Shown: in pieces, positions 1-8,281 of the stretch
Position numbering within the stretch: the first letter of the stretch is position 1
Layout: each line of letters starts with the position of its first letter
Source: JACVRW01 sp963716215
Lineage (GTDB): Bacteria; Actinomycetota; Thermoleophilia; Solirubrobacterales; Thermoleophilaceae
NCBI GenBank assembly: GCA_963716215.1
Contig: OY970298.1
Span: forward strand, 2,790,001-2,854,000
Reading direction: 5' to 3'
DNA: 64,000 bases
Made by a program: the position numbers and the translations under genes
Notes under the pieces: model-generated
What the model was told of the DNA's origin: nothing
The model's input: the letters and a program-made list of their open reading frames with translations, nothing else
The model's database searches: none

Positions 1-1199
1 CAGTACTGCGCCTTCTCCGGCAGGAACCCGCTGTAGGAGATCGCATGGCAAACCGCGCCGTTGCCCGCGGTGGTGCGCTCGGGCCAGGGCTCGGACAGCG
101 CCAGGATCACGTTGTCGCAGATCCGCTCGCACTTCATGAAGCGGCCGCTGCAGGCACGCGGAAAGTTCGGGTTGTAGATCGTCCCCTTGGGGGCGACCAC
201 CGTGATGGGGCGGAAGATCCCGTCGTTCTGCGGCACGTGGACGTCGCTCAGGGCGTCGTCCAACAGGATGGTGCGGATGATGTAGTAGGCCGCGACCTGC
301 GTGGCACCCTCGAACGGCGAGTTGTAGCTCGTGGGACTCTCGCGCTCGCTGCCGGTGAGGTCAACGGTGATGTTCGACCCTTCGACCTCGACGGCGCACT
401 CCACGCGCAGCGGCTTGCCGCGGTCCCGCCCGTTGTCGTCCAGCCACCCGGTCGGGGCCTTGTATCGGCCGTCCGGGATCTTCTCGATCTCCTGACGCAT
501 CATGAACTCGGAGTAGTCCATCCACTCCTCGGCCGCCGCAAAGACCGTGTCCTTGCCGTACCGCTCGAGCAGTCGGATGAAGCGCTCGCGACCGACGCGG
601 CAGGCGGCGATCATCGCGTCGAGGTCGCCTCGATTCTCCTCTGGCACGCGCGTGTTCTCGAGCACGTGACGCCACAGCTCGGTGTTGAGGACGCCGCCCT
701 GGTAGATCTTCAGCGCGTCGTACAGCTTGTTCTCGGCCCAGACGTCGACGACGTCCATGTTCAGGCCCGGGGCCGCGCCGCCGAGGTCGAGCATGTGGCC
801 CGTTACGCCCGCGAACGCCACGGCCTCGCCCTCGAAGAAGATCGGCATGATGATCGCCGCATCGGGCGAGTGCGAGGCCCCCTTGTAGGGGTGGTTGTGC
901 AGGACGATGTCGCCGTCCGTGAAGTCGTCGTCCCACGTCTGGCGGACGCCGCGGATGTACCAGGGCAGCGAGCCGATGTGCATCGGGCTCGTGTCGCTCT
1001 CGCAGATCTCACGACCCGTGAGGTCGAAGATCCCGGCGCCCATGTCTTCGGACTCACGGATGATCCCCGAGATCGACATCCGGATCTGCACGGACGCCAT
1101 CTCCTGCGCGATGGCCTCGAACGCGCCACCGAGCACGCGGAACGTGACTGGGTCGAGCTGGCGCTTGTTGGCTAGCTGGCTGACGGTCGCTTGGCTCAT
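1..1199 (-). CDS. hyuB: Hydantoinase B / oxoprolinase-type subunit B, 3' end off the window
   Basis: B subunit of an N-methylhydantoinase/5-oxoprolinase type enzyme, which with HyuA opens cyclic amides such as hydantoins or 5-oxoproline in the cytoplasm. It reads leftward from an ATG at 1199 (begins MSQATVSQLANKRQLDPVTF) and leaves the window after about 399 codons; relatives are usually over 500 aa, so the C-terminus is missing. Family signatures are visible: DPVTFRVLGGAFEAIAQEM at residues 16-34, ESEDMGAGIFD near 50-60, and HNHPYKGASHSPD at 101-113. It starts 14 nt after the hyuA stop, so the two are surely co-transcribed. Substrate cannot be read from sequence. Confidence 0.9.
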   Translation of the reverse strand, partial: MSQATVSQLANKRQLDPVTFRVLGGAFEAIAQEMASVQIRMSISGIIRESEDMGAGIFDLTGREICESDTSPMHIGSLPWYIRGVRQTWDDDFTDGDIVLHNHPYKGASHSPDAAIIMPIFFEGEAVAFAGVTGHMLDLGGAAPGLNMDVVDVWAENKLYDALKIYQGGVLNTELWRHVLENTRVPEENRGDLDAMIAACRVGRERFIRLLERYGKDTVFAAAEEWMDYSEFMMRQEIEKIPDGRYKAPTGWLDDNGRDRGKPLRVECAVEVEGSNITVDLTGSERESPTSYNSPFEGATQVAAYYIIRTILLDDALSDVHVPQNDGIFRPITVVAPKGTIYNPNFPRACSGRFMKCERICDNVILALSEPWPERTTAGNGAVCHAISYSGFLPEKAQY

Positions 1200-1213
1200 G
1201 TCGCAGGTCCTTT

Positions 1214-3310
1214 TCAGGCCTCGTCGCCGGACAGGTCGGCGATCAGGATTCCATGGTCGTCCAGCCTCACCGAGCGGTCGGGGGGCACGATCACCGTGGA
1301 CTCGAACTGCTGGATTACGGCCGGGCCCTCGATCTCCTGACCGGGCGCGAGCTCGTCACGCTGGTAGAACGGACAGCTGAACTGCGTCGGCTGACCGTCG
1401 ACGCGGAACCAGACGTCGTGTGCGGCGTGCGCGCTGGCGTCGGGGCGACCCTCCAACGGCGGCCAAGCGACGCGCGCCATCTCTCCTACGCCGCGAATGC
1501 GCACGTTCACGATCTCGATCGACTGGTCCGGGTACGAGCGGTAGTACTCGCGCTCGTGCTGGGCGTGGAAGAGCTCGGTTAGGTCACGGACCCAGTCGTC
1601 GTCCACGACCCCCTGCGGACATTCCACGCGCAGCTCGTAGCCCTGACCGCCGTAGCGGCACTCGGCGTAGCGCTCGAGCCGACGCTGGTCCTCGGGAACG
1701 CGGTCGCGCTCCATCGCCTCCAACGCTTGCGCCTCGAGCTCGGAGTAGGCCTCGCGCAGGTCGCTGGCCGATCGCCCGTTGCCTTCGCCCTCGCGATCGC
1801 CGACGCCGTGCATGACGGTGCGGCCGTACTCGTAGACGGTGTCGCTCGTCAGCAGCCCGAGCGCGGAGGTAGTCCCCGGGTTCGGGGGGACGAGCACGCG
1901 CGGGATGTCGAGCCGGGACGCGATATCGCAGCCGAACAGGGGGCCGGCGCCGCCGAAGGTGACGAGCACGAAGTCGCGCGGGTCGAGCCCCTTTCGCACA
2001 CTGCTCATCTCGATGGCGGCCACCGTCGTCTCGGTGGCGATCTCGAGGATCCCGAGGGCGGCTTCCTCGACGGAGATCCCGAGCGGTTGTGCGATGTGCG
2101 TGTTTACGGCGTCGCGCGCAAGGTCGCCACTCACGGGCAGGTCGCCGCCGAGCAGGGCGTCCGGCCGGATCCGTCCGAGCACGACTTGCGCGTCGGTGAC
2201 GGTGGGCTCGGTGCCGCCCCATCCGTAGCAGGCCGGCCCCGGGTCGGCACCCGCGCTGCGCGGGCCTACCCGCAGGACACCGCCCGAGTCGATGAACGCG
2301 ATGCTGCCGCCGCCAGCCCCGACGGCCTCGCACTCGACCATTGGCATCATCGTGTGGTAGCCGCCGACGTTCGAGTCGAGGATGTGCTTCATCCGGACCG
2401 CGCTGCCAGGGGCCACGCCGATGTCGACCGACGTGCCGCCCATGTCGATCGTGATGACGTTGTCCACTCCCGCGAGCCGCCCGGCCCAGATGCCGCCCAG
2501 GACGCCGGCCACGGGGCCCGACATCAGCAGCGACACGGGCAGGTCACGAGCACCGTCCGCGGAGACGACGCCGCCCGCGGAGTTCATCAACCGCAGCTCG
2601 TCCTGCACCCCGGATTCGACGAGCCGGTCGGCGAAGCGACCGACGTACTCCCGCACGGACGGTGCCACGTAGGCGTTCAGCGCGGTCGTGGAGAAGCGCT
2701 CGTACTCGCGGAATTGGGGGATGACCTCCGAGCTCGTACAGACGAAGACGTCCGGCGCGACTCGCTCACAGATCTCCTTGGCACGTTGCTCGTGCTCGGG
2801 CCGGATGAACGAGAACAGGAACCCGATGCCGATCGCATCGACTCCGGCATCGCGCAACTCCGTGGCGGCGGCCTCGACGGCCTGCTCGTCGAGCTCGGCC
2901 AGGACGTTGCCATCGCTGTCGATCCGCTCTTCGACGGCGTAACGATGGCGCCGCCGCACGAGCGGGTCAGACTGCCACGGGAGATCCTGGAAGAGGCTGA
3001 ACGAGTACGGCTTCTTGTGCCTGGCGGCGTGCAGGATGTCCCGGTAGCCGCGCGACGTGATGAATCCGACCTTGGCACCGCGGCGCTGGACGACGACGTT
3101 GGTCGCAATGGTCGTCCCGTGCGACACGCGATGGATGTCCCCAACCACGACCCCGGCCAGCTCGGCCACCTTGCCGATGCCCTCGAACGCTGCGGCCGAC
3201 GGATCCTGCGGCGTGGAAGGGAGCTTGTGAACCGTCGGCGCACCGCGCTCGTCGTCCCACAGGACGATGTCCGTAAACGTCCCGCCCACGTCCACGCCGA
3301 CACGCAGCAT
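1214..3310 (-). CDS. hyuA: Hydantoinase/oxoprolinase subunit A
   Basis: A subunit (698 aa, normal length) of the HyuAB-type cyclic amidase; this subunit has the actin-like ATPase fold that drives ring opening. The ATP-binding phosphate loop VGVDVGGTFTDIV is at residues 4-16, followed by SHGTTIATNVVVQRRG near 64-79, a second phosphate motif TIDMGGTSVDIG near 290, and the C-terminal FGGAGP motif. ATG at 3310. It is the first gene of a leftward hyuA-hyuB unit, divergent from an LLM oxidoreductase at 3522. A palindrome 31 nt upstream of the start is repeated in front of the divergent gene, so both are probably controlled by one repressor. Substrate (hydantoin, N-methylhydantoin or oxoproline) is unknown. 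Confidence 0.93.
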   Translation of the reverse strand: MLRVGVDVGGTFTDIVLWDDERGAPTVHKLPSTPQDPSAAAFEGIGKVAELAGVVVGDIHRVSHGTTIATNVVVQRRGAKVGFITSRGYRDILHAARHKKPYSFSLFQDLPWQSDPLVRRRHRYAVEERIDSDGNVLAELDEQAVEAAATELRDAGVDAIGIGFLFSFIRPEHEQRAKEICERVAPDVFVCTSSEVIPQFREYERFSTTALNAYVAPSVREYVGRFADRLVESGVQDELRLMNSAGGVVSADGARDLPVSLLMSGPVAGVLGGIWAGRLAGVDNVITIDMGGTSVDIGVAPGSAVRMKHILDSNVGGYHTMMPMVECEAVGAGGGSIAFIDSGGVLRVGPRSAGADPGPACYGWGGTEPTVTDAQVVLGRIRPDALLGGDLPVSGDLARDAVNTHIAQPLGISVEEAALGILEIATETTVAAIEMSSVRKGLDPRDFVLVTFGGAGPLFGCDIASRLDIPRVLVPPNPGTTSALGLLTSDTVYEYGRTVMHGVGDREGEGNGRSASDLREAYSELEAQALEAMERDRVPEDQRRLERYAECRYGGQGYELRVECPQGVVDDDWVRDLTELFHAQHEREYYRSYPDQSIEIVNVRIRGVGEMARVAWPPLEGRPDASAHAAHDVWFRVDGQPTQFSCPFYQRDELAPGQEIEGPAVIQQFESTVIVPPDRSVRLDDHGILIADLSGDEA

Positions 3311-3341
3311 CTCGCCGAGCCCCTCCTCAGTGGGTGACCAT

Positions 3342-3365
3342 AACCGACCGGTTGGCCGGTCAGTT
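3342..3365. promoter_or_regulatory. Palindromic operator, copy 1 (hyuA side)
   Basis: Near-perfect palindrome with core GACCGG-TTGG-CCGGTC (3346-3361) and outer AAC/GTT arms, 32 to 55 nt upstream of the hyuA start. The form resembles TetR-family operators of actinobacteria. The same core recurs at 3471-3486 in the same intergenic region. No TetR gene is in the window. Confidence 0.55.
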
Positions 3366-3467
3366 TAACGTAGCAGCGGCCGCCCACAGATGTCAAGACG
3401 AGACGCCGAGGGCACCGGCTCGTCCTCCAGCACGTTGACTCGACGGGCGTCCCGGCATACGGTGTAT

Positions 3468-3489
3468 ACCGACCGGCTGGCCGGTCAGT
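3468..3489. promoter_or_regulatory. Palindromic operator, copy 2 (LLM side)
   Basis: Second copy of the palindrome, core GACCGG-CTGG-CCGGTC (3471-3486) flanked by ACC and AGT as in copy 1. It ends 32 nt before the GTG of the divergent LLM gene, which mirrors the distance of copy 1 from hyuA. The two centres are 125 bp apart. Confidence 0.55.
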
Positions 3490-3521
3490 CAAATGTCCTC
3501 TTGCGGCAGTGAGGAGCGCCT

Positions 3522-4505
3522 GTGGAAGTCGGCTTGGTCTGCTTCCCCTACAGAGTCGACGAGGTAGTCGCCGTCGCCGAGGTCGCGGACTCTGCACAGC
3601 GTCCGCTGCTGTTCGGGCTGCCCGACTCTCCGCTGCTGTTCGCTGACACCTACGTCGGCCAGCAGGCGGTGCTCGCCCGAACACAGCACCTGCACGTTGG
3701 CCCCTTCGCCACCAACCCGATCACCCGCCACTACGGCATCCACGCCGCGGTCCACCGCAGCCTCGAGGAGCAGTACCCGGGGCGGTCGTTCATGGCGCTG
3801 GCGGCGGGTGACAGCGCGGTGCACTCCTTCGGTATGTCGCCGGCGCGGCCCGAGCAGATTCGAGCCCACGCCCAGGGGGTGCGCGAGCACGGGCCCGAGG
3901 GATTCCGCATTCTGTTGGCGGCCGGCGGCCTGAAGGTGGCCCGTGGCGTCGCGACGGCTGGCGACGAGCTGGTATTCGGGCAGGGTCTAGATCGCGGTGC
4001 GATCGCCGAGCTGAGCGCCGCCACCGTTGCCGCGCGGGAGGAGGCCGGGCTCCAAGCCCCCCTGCGGCGCTGGGCCTACGTGATCGCGGACATTTGGGCT
4101 AGCGGCGACGGCTCGGACGACCGCGACGAGCGCGCAGCGTTCCAGGGAATGCTGATGGCCTACAGCCGCCAGGCGATGTCAGCAACCTATGCCGGCAAGA
4201 ACGTGCCGGACCACCTCCAGCCGCGGCTGCGCCAGCTCTACGAGGCCTTCAGCTTTGAGCGCTACGGCGATGCGTCGAACGCGCGCCTGCTCGAGCGCTT
4301 TGAGGAGGAGGAAGCGTTCCTGCGCCGGCGCTTCGCCGTGTCCGGGACGCCCGCTGAGGTGGCTGACCAGATCAATGTCGGCGTGGCCGACTGCGGCGTC
4401 GATGGGGTCTGGATCGGGATCCTGACCCGTAAGGCACGCGCGATCATGGAGTTGTTCATCGAGGGGGTGCTCCCCGCGCTCGAGCGCAAGACGGGGGACC
4501 CGTAG
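3522..4505 (+). CDS. LLM-class (luciferase-like) flavin/F420 oxidoreductase
   Basis: 327-aa TIM-barrel oxidoreductase of the bacterial luciferase-like superfamily, which uses F420 or FMN to oxidise or reduce small organic substrates. GTG start at 3522 with GAGGAG just upstream. The N-terminal EVGLVCFPY strand, the TQHLHVGPFATNPITRH segment (near residues 54-70) and the GDSAVHSFG segment (near 97-105) fit the F420/methylenetetrahydromethanopterin-reductase branch. It is divergent from hyuAB and shares the duplicated operator, so a role in the same cyclic-amide pathway is likely. The TAG stop at 4503 is followed in frame by another 44 sense codons with a coding signature (see next entry). Confidence 0.85.
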   Translation: MEVGLVCFPYRVDEVVAVAEVADSAQRPLLFGLPDSPLLFADTYVGQQAVLARTQHLHVGPFATNPITRHYGIHAAVHRSLEEQYPGRSFMALAAGDSAVHSFGMSPARPEQIRAHAQGVREHGPEGFRILLAAGGLKVARGVATAGDELVFGQGLDRGAIAELSAATVAAREEAGLQAPLRRWAYVIADIWASGDGSDDRDERAAFQGMLMAYSRQAMSATYAGKNVPDHLQPRLRQLYEAFSFERYGDASNARLLERFEEEEAFLRRRFAVSGTPAEVADQINVGVADCGVDGVWIGILTRKARAIMELFIEGVLPALERKTGDP

Positions 4506-4640
4506 ACCTCCCCGACTGAGGACTACGTCCCGCCCACCGACCCGGCCGAGCTCGACGCCCGGCTTGCACAGGGGGAGCACCAGGCCTGCCAGCGCGCCGA
4601 CCGGACGCTCGCCCGGACGATGGTCGCCATGGGCCTGTAG
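4506..4640 (+). other. In-frame coding-like tail after the LLM stop codon
   Basis: After the TAG of the LLM gene, the same frame stays open for 44 more sense codons to a TAG at 4638. 41 of the 44 third positions are G or C, and second positions are much poorer in G/C, as in real genes here. The segment contains DPAELDARLAQGEHQAC and ends RTMVAMGL. There is no ATG, GTG or TTG at its beginning. It could be the original C-terminus of the LLM protein cut by a point mutation, the 3' remnant of a lost gene, or a sequence error at 4503-4505. Confidence 0.4.
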
Positions 4641-4642
4641 CT

Positions 4643-6055
4643 CTAGGCAGGCGCCGCCGCCTTGGGTGCGAGCGGCTGGCCGCGGCTGGCCCGGGCGATG
4701 AACTCGCCGCTTCCCGGGGCCGCCACGAGCTCGCCGCGATCGATCACCGGGGAGCCTCGGAGGAACACCCTCTCCGGGGCCCCGACGACCTCCATGCCCT
4801 CGTACATGCAGTAGTCCGCATTGGAATGCTGGGTCGACGCGGAGATCGTCACTCGCCGCTCGGGATCGAAGATGACGATGTCGGCGTCGCTGCCGATCGA
4901 CAGCGTGCCCTTGCGCGGGTGCAGCCCGAACGTCTTGGCCGGGTTCGTGGCGAGCAGCTCGACCATGCGGTTGAGCGAGATCCGGCCTGCGCGCACCCCG
5001 AAGTGATGCAGCAAGAGCAGGCGGTGCTCAATGCCGGGAGCACCGTTGGGGATCTTGGAGAAGTCGTCGCGGCCGATGGCCTTCTGTTCCATCGTGAAGG
5101 CGTTGTGGTCGCTGGACACGATCGAGAGCGCATCCGTCTGCAGCGCTCTCCAGAGGACGTCGTGATTACGCGCCGCTCGCGGCGGCGGAGTGTAGACGTA
5201 GCCGGCCGGCTCGAAGCCGGGCCGGTCCAGCGCGTCCTCGTCGACGAACAGGTAGTGGGTGCATGTCTCCGCCTCGACGTCCCAGCCCGCCCTCCGGGCC
5301 CGCTCGACGTGGACGAGCGACTCCTCGCAGGAGACGTGGACGACGTACAACGAAGCACCGGCGATACGGGCGAGCTGGATGACCCGGTGGGTGGCCTCGG
5401 CCTCGGTCAGCGGGGGCCGGGTCCGGCCGTGCCAGCGCGGCTCCGTCTTCCCCTCGGCGAGGGCCTGACGGACGAGCACGTCGATCGCGTCGCCGTTCTC
5501 GGCGTGCACCATGACAAGCGCGTTCGTGCGCGCGGCGAGCTGCAGCGTCTCGAACAGCGCCGCATCGTCGAGCATGAGGTCGCCCTTGTAGGCGGTGAAG
5601 ACCTTGTAGGTCGGCACGCCGAGCTTCGGCAGCTGCGCGAGCTCCTCGAGCGTCCGGTCCTGCCCGAGCCCGGTGACAAACATGTGGAACCCGACGTCGA
5701 CGACGGGCTGACGGATCGTCAGCCGCTCGCGCCAGTCCGACAGAGTCTCGAGGAAGTCCTGCCCGGGCCCGGGGACGCAGAAGTGGATGACGGTCGTCGT
5801 ACCACCGAACGCGGCCGCGATCGTGCCGGACGTGAAATCGTCGCACGTCACAGTGCCCGCCGCCGGCGTCTCGAGGTGGACGTGCGGATCGATCATCCCC
5901 GGGAGGACGTACCTACCCGTGGCATCAACGACCCGGTCGGCCGCCACGTCCAGCGGCGCGCCGACTGCCGCGATCGTCTCCCCGTCGACGTAGACGTCCG
6001 CGAGGTAGGCGTCGCCCGCCGTGACGACGAGCCCGCCCGTGATCAGCGTCTTCAT
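4643..6055 (-). CDS. Dihydropyrimidinase / D-hydantoinase
   Basis: 470-aa cyclic amidohydrolase that hydrolyses dihydropyrimidines or 5-substituted hydantoins to N-carbamoyl amino acids. The binuclear metal site is complete: DPHVHLE at residues 56-62, the lysine to be carboxylated in FTAYKGD (about 157), His in VMVHAENGD (184), His in YVVHVSCEE (240), and Asp in SSDHNAF (316). Length is normal. It is the last gene of the leftward run that starts with the GntR regulator at 11840, 31 nt after the SDR stop. Together with HyuAB next door this makes a hydantoin/pyrimidine catabolic locus. Dihydropyrimidine versus hydantoin preference is not readable. Confidence 0.92.
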   Translation of the reverse strand: MKTLITGGLVVTAGDAYLADVYVDGETIAAVGAPLDVAADRVVDATGRYVLPGMIDPHVHLETPAAGTVTCDDFTSGTIAAAFGGTTTVIHFCVPGPGQDFLETLSDWRERLTIRQPVVDVGFHMFVTGLGQDRTLEELAQLPKLGVPTYKVFTAYKGDLMLDDAALFETLQLAARTNALVMVHAENGDAIDVLVRQALAEGKTEPRWHGRTRPPLTEAEATHRVIQLARIAGASLYVVHVSCEESLVHVERARRAGWDVEAETCTHYLFVDEDALDRPGFEPAGYVYTPPPRAARNHDVLWRALQTDALSIVSSDHNAFTMEQKAIGRDDFSKIPNGAPGIEHRLLLLHHFGVRAGRISLNRMVELLATNPAKTFGLHPRKGTLSIGSDADIVIFDPERRVTISASTQHSNADYCMYEGMEVVGAPERVFLRGSPVIDRGELVAAPGSGEFIARASRGQPLAPKAAAPA

Positions 6056-6086
6056 GCCGTGCTCCCTCCTCCCGGCGACGCGAAGG

Positions 6087-6848
6087 TCAGCACGCGATGT
6101 ATCCGCCGTCCATGACCAACGAGGCCCCCGTCATGAACGACGACTCGTCGGAGGCCAGGAAGACGGCGCCGGGCGCGATCTCCTCGGGCTCGCCGAGCCG
6201 CCCGATCGGGTGCAGGTTGGCGAGATCCTCCAGCGTGCCCTGCGGGCCCTCCCGATCCTCGAACTGGCGGCGCAGCAGCGGCGTGTCGATCGCGCCCGGG
6301 CAGAGCGCGTTCACCCGCACCCCCCGGTCCGCATAGTCGAGCGCCATGCTGCGCGTGAGGTTGAGCACCCCGCCCTTCGAGGCGGTATACGCGGCGAAGT
6401 TCCGCGCCCCGACGAACGCGAGCTGAGACGCCACGTTGATGATCGAGCCGCGCTCATGCTCCAGCATGTGCGGCAGCGCCTCGCGCGACATCAGGAAGAC
6501 CGCCTTCAGGTTGGTCCCGAGCACGCGATCCCACATCGACTCCGAGGTGTCGATCACCGATGCGACGAGCTCCTGGCCGGCGTTGTTCATGAGCACGTCG
6601 ATCGTTCCGAACGCCTCGACGGTCGACTGCACCATGCGCTCGGCATCGGCCGCCACCGCGACATCGCCGGTCACGGCGCGCGCGCGCCCGCCGGCGCCCT
6701 CGATCGCCGCTGCCGCCTCCTCGAGCGGCTCCGCTCTCCGGCCGGCGAGCACAACTGACGCGCCCTCGCGTGCGAACGCCTCCGCCGACGCCCGGCCGAT
6801 CCCGGTCCCGGCCCCGGTCACCAACGCCACCTTTCCAGCCAGCCTCAC
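6087..6848 (-). CDS. Short-chain dehydrogenase/reductase (SDR)
   Basis: 253-aa classical SDR, an NAD(P)-dependent oxidoreductase. The cofactor-binding glycine motif VTGAGTGIGRASA is at residues 10-22, NNAG near 90, the catalytic YTASKGG (Tyr-x3-Lys) near 155-161, and the C-terminal MTGASLVMDGGYIAC ending is typical. It lies 38 nt downstream of the amidohydrolase and 31 nt upstream of the dihydropyrimidinase on the same strand, so it probably acts on an intermediate or product of this pathway. The substrate is unknown. Confidence 0.9.
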   Translation of the reverse strand: MRLAGKVALVTGAGTGIGRASAEAFAREGASVVLAGRRAEPLEEAAAAIEGAGGRARAVTGDVAVAADAERMVQSTVEAFGTIDVLMNNAGQELVASVIDTSESMWDRVLGTNLKAVFLMSREALPHMLEHERGSIINVASQLAFVGARNFAAYTASKGGVLNLTRSMALDYADRGVRVNALCPGAIDTPLLRRQFEDREGPQGTLEDLANLHPIGRLGEPEEIAPGAVFLASDESSFMTGASLVMDGGYIAC

Positions 6849-6886
6849 AGCCTCTCCTTCACGTTGTCAGAACTCCCGCACACGAA

Positions 6887-8281
6887 TCAGGCCGCCAACG
6901 TGGCCGCCTGGAGCCGTTCCGAAGCGCGCCGATGGCGCGCGAGCATCTCGGCGGTGCCGTCCAGTCGCAGCTCGCCGTCCTCGACGATCGCCCGGCCCGC
7001 CACGATCGTGTGGCGGGGCGATGTGGGTCCGCAGCGAAGCCAGGCCTCGATCGGATCCGACAGCGCGCCCGCGAAGCGGATCCCCTCCTGCGGCCACACG
7101 GCCACGTCGCCGGCAGCGCCCACGGCCAGCACGCCGAGCTCGCCCTCGCGGCCGAGGCAGGCCGCTCCCTCCCGCGTGGCCATGACGAGCACGTCGCGAG
7201 CCTGCATCGCGGGCGCCCCCTGCCTGAGCCGCCCGATCAGCAGTGCGGTACGGGCCTCGAGCCACATCGAGCCGGTGTCCGAGTCCGCGGACCCGTCGCA
7301 TGCCAATCCGACGGGAGCGCCGGCGGCACGAAGCTCGCCGATGGGTGCGAGCCCCGCCCCGCTCAGCATGCTGGCGCTCGGACAGTGCGCCACCCCTATC
7401 CTCGCCTGCCCGAGGCGGACGACCTCATCGGCGTCCGGCCGGATGCAGTGCGCCACCCACGTGCGATCGCTCAGCCAGCCGATGTCGTCGAAGTACTCCA
7501 CCGGCCGGCAGCCGAAGTGCTCGCGGGCGAAATCGTCGTCCGTGCGGTCGGCCGCCAGGTGGGTGTGCAGCCGGACGTCTAGCCGCTCGGCCAGCTCGGC
7601 GGTGCTCCTCATGAGCTCCCGGCTCGCGCACATGAGCGAGTGCGGCGCCAGGCCGATCCGCAGCATCGACCCCGGCGACGGGTCGTGGTAGCGCGCGACG
7701 AGCCGCTCGGACTCCGACAGGATGTGGTCGAGATCACGGGCGAGCTCGTCCGGCGGCAGGCCGCCGTCCTTCTCCGACATGTCCATGGACCCGTACGTGG
7801 GCTGGAATCGCAGTCCCACCTCAGCCGCCGCCTCGATCTCGGCGCTCAACAGGTCGCCGGCCCCGACCGGATGGATGTAGAGATGATCCGTTGTCGTCGT
7901 GCAACCGCCGAGGGCGAGCTCGGCGAGACCGACCCACGTCGAGACGTAGACCGACTCCTCGTCGAGCTGCGCCCAGAGCGGGTAGAGCGCGCCCAGCCAG
8001 TCGACGAACACCGCCGCGGTCGCCGGCCGGTAGGAACGGGTCAGGTTCTGCGAGAGGTGGTGATGGGTGTTGACGATCCCCGGCGTGACCAGGCACCCTG
8101 TGGCATCGAGCGTCCTCGCCGCCGGCGGCTCCGAGCCCGCACCCCCGACGCCTGAGATCAGCCCTCCGGAGATGGCCACCCAGCCGCCGGGGATCTCGCG
8201 CTCATCGTCGTCCACGGTGGCGACGAGCTTCGCGCCCGCCACCAGCAGGTCCGCCTGATCTGCCTCCCCCACGTTAGTCAA
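6887..8281 (-). CDS. Amidohydrolase, 8-oxoguanine deaminase-like
   Basis: 464-aa amidohydrolase of the mononuclear deaminase group (guanine/8-oxoguanine deaminase, AtzB/TrzN relatives). The metal motif NTHHHLSQNLTRSYRPA at residues 71-87 is characteristic of 8-oxoguanine deaminases and hydroxy-s-triazine hydrolases. Further ligands appear in LHTHLA, WVAHCIRPD and GLACDGSADSD. The predicted start is a TTG at 8281 that overlaps the stop of the substrate-binding protein; a GTG at 8272 is an alternative. Being inside an operon with an importer and a dihydropyrimidinase, it most likely deaminates an imported purine- or pyrimidine-like base. The exact substrate is uncertain. Confidence 0.85.
   Translation of the reverse strand: MTNVGEADQADLLVAGAKLVATVDDDEREIPGGWVAISGGLISGVGGAGSEPPAARTLDATGCLVTPGIVNTHHHLSQNLTRSYRPATAAVFVDWLGALYPLWAQLDEESVYVSTWVGLAELALGGCTTTTDHLYIHPVGAGDLLSAEIEAAAEVGLRFQPTYGSMDMSEKDGGLPPDELARDLDHILSESERLVARYHDPSPGSMLRIGLAPHSLMCASRELMRSTAELAERLDVRLHTHLAADRTDDDFAREHFGCRPVEYFDDIGWLSDRTWVAHCIRPDADEVVRLGQARIGVAHCPSASMLSGAGLAPIGELRAAGAPVGLACDGSADSDTGSMWLEARTALLIGRLRQGAPAMQARDVLVMATREGAACLGREGELGVLAVGAAGDVAVWPQEGIRFAGALSDPIEAWLRCGPTSPRHTIVAGRAIVEDGELRLDGTAEMLARHRRASERLQAATLAA

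Noticed and set aside
1727..3337. Long + strand open frame opposite hyuA
   Set aside because: Shadow of a gene with an excellent family match on the minus strand; no ribosome site or domain.
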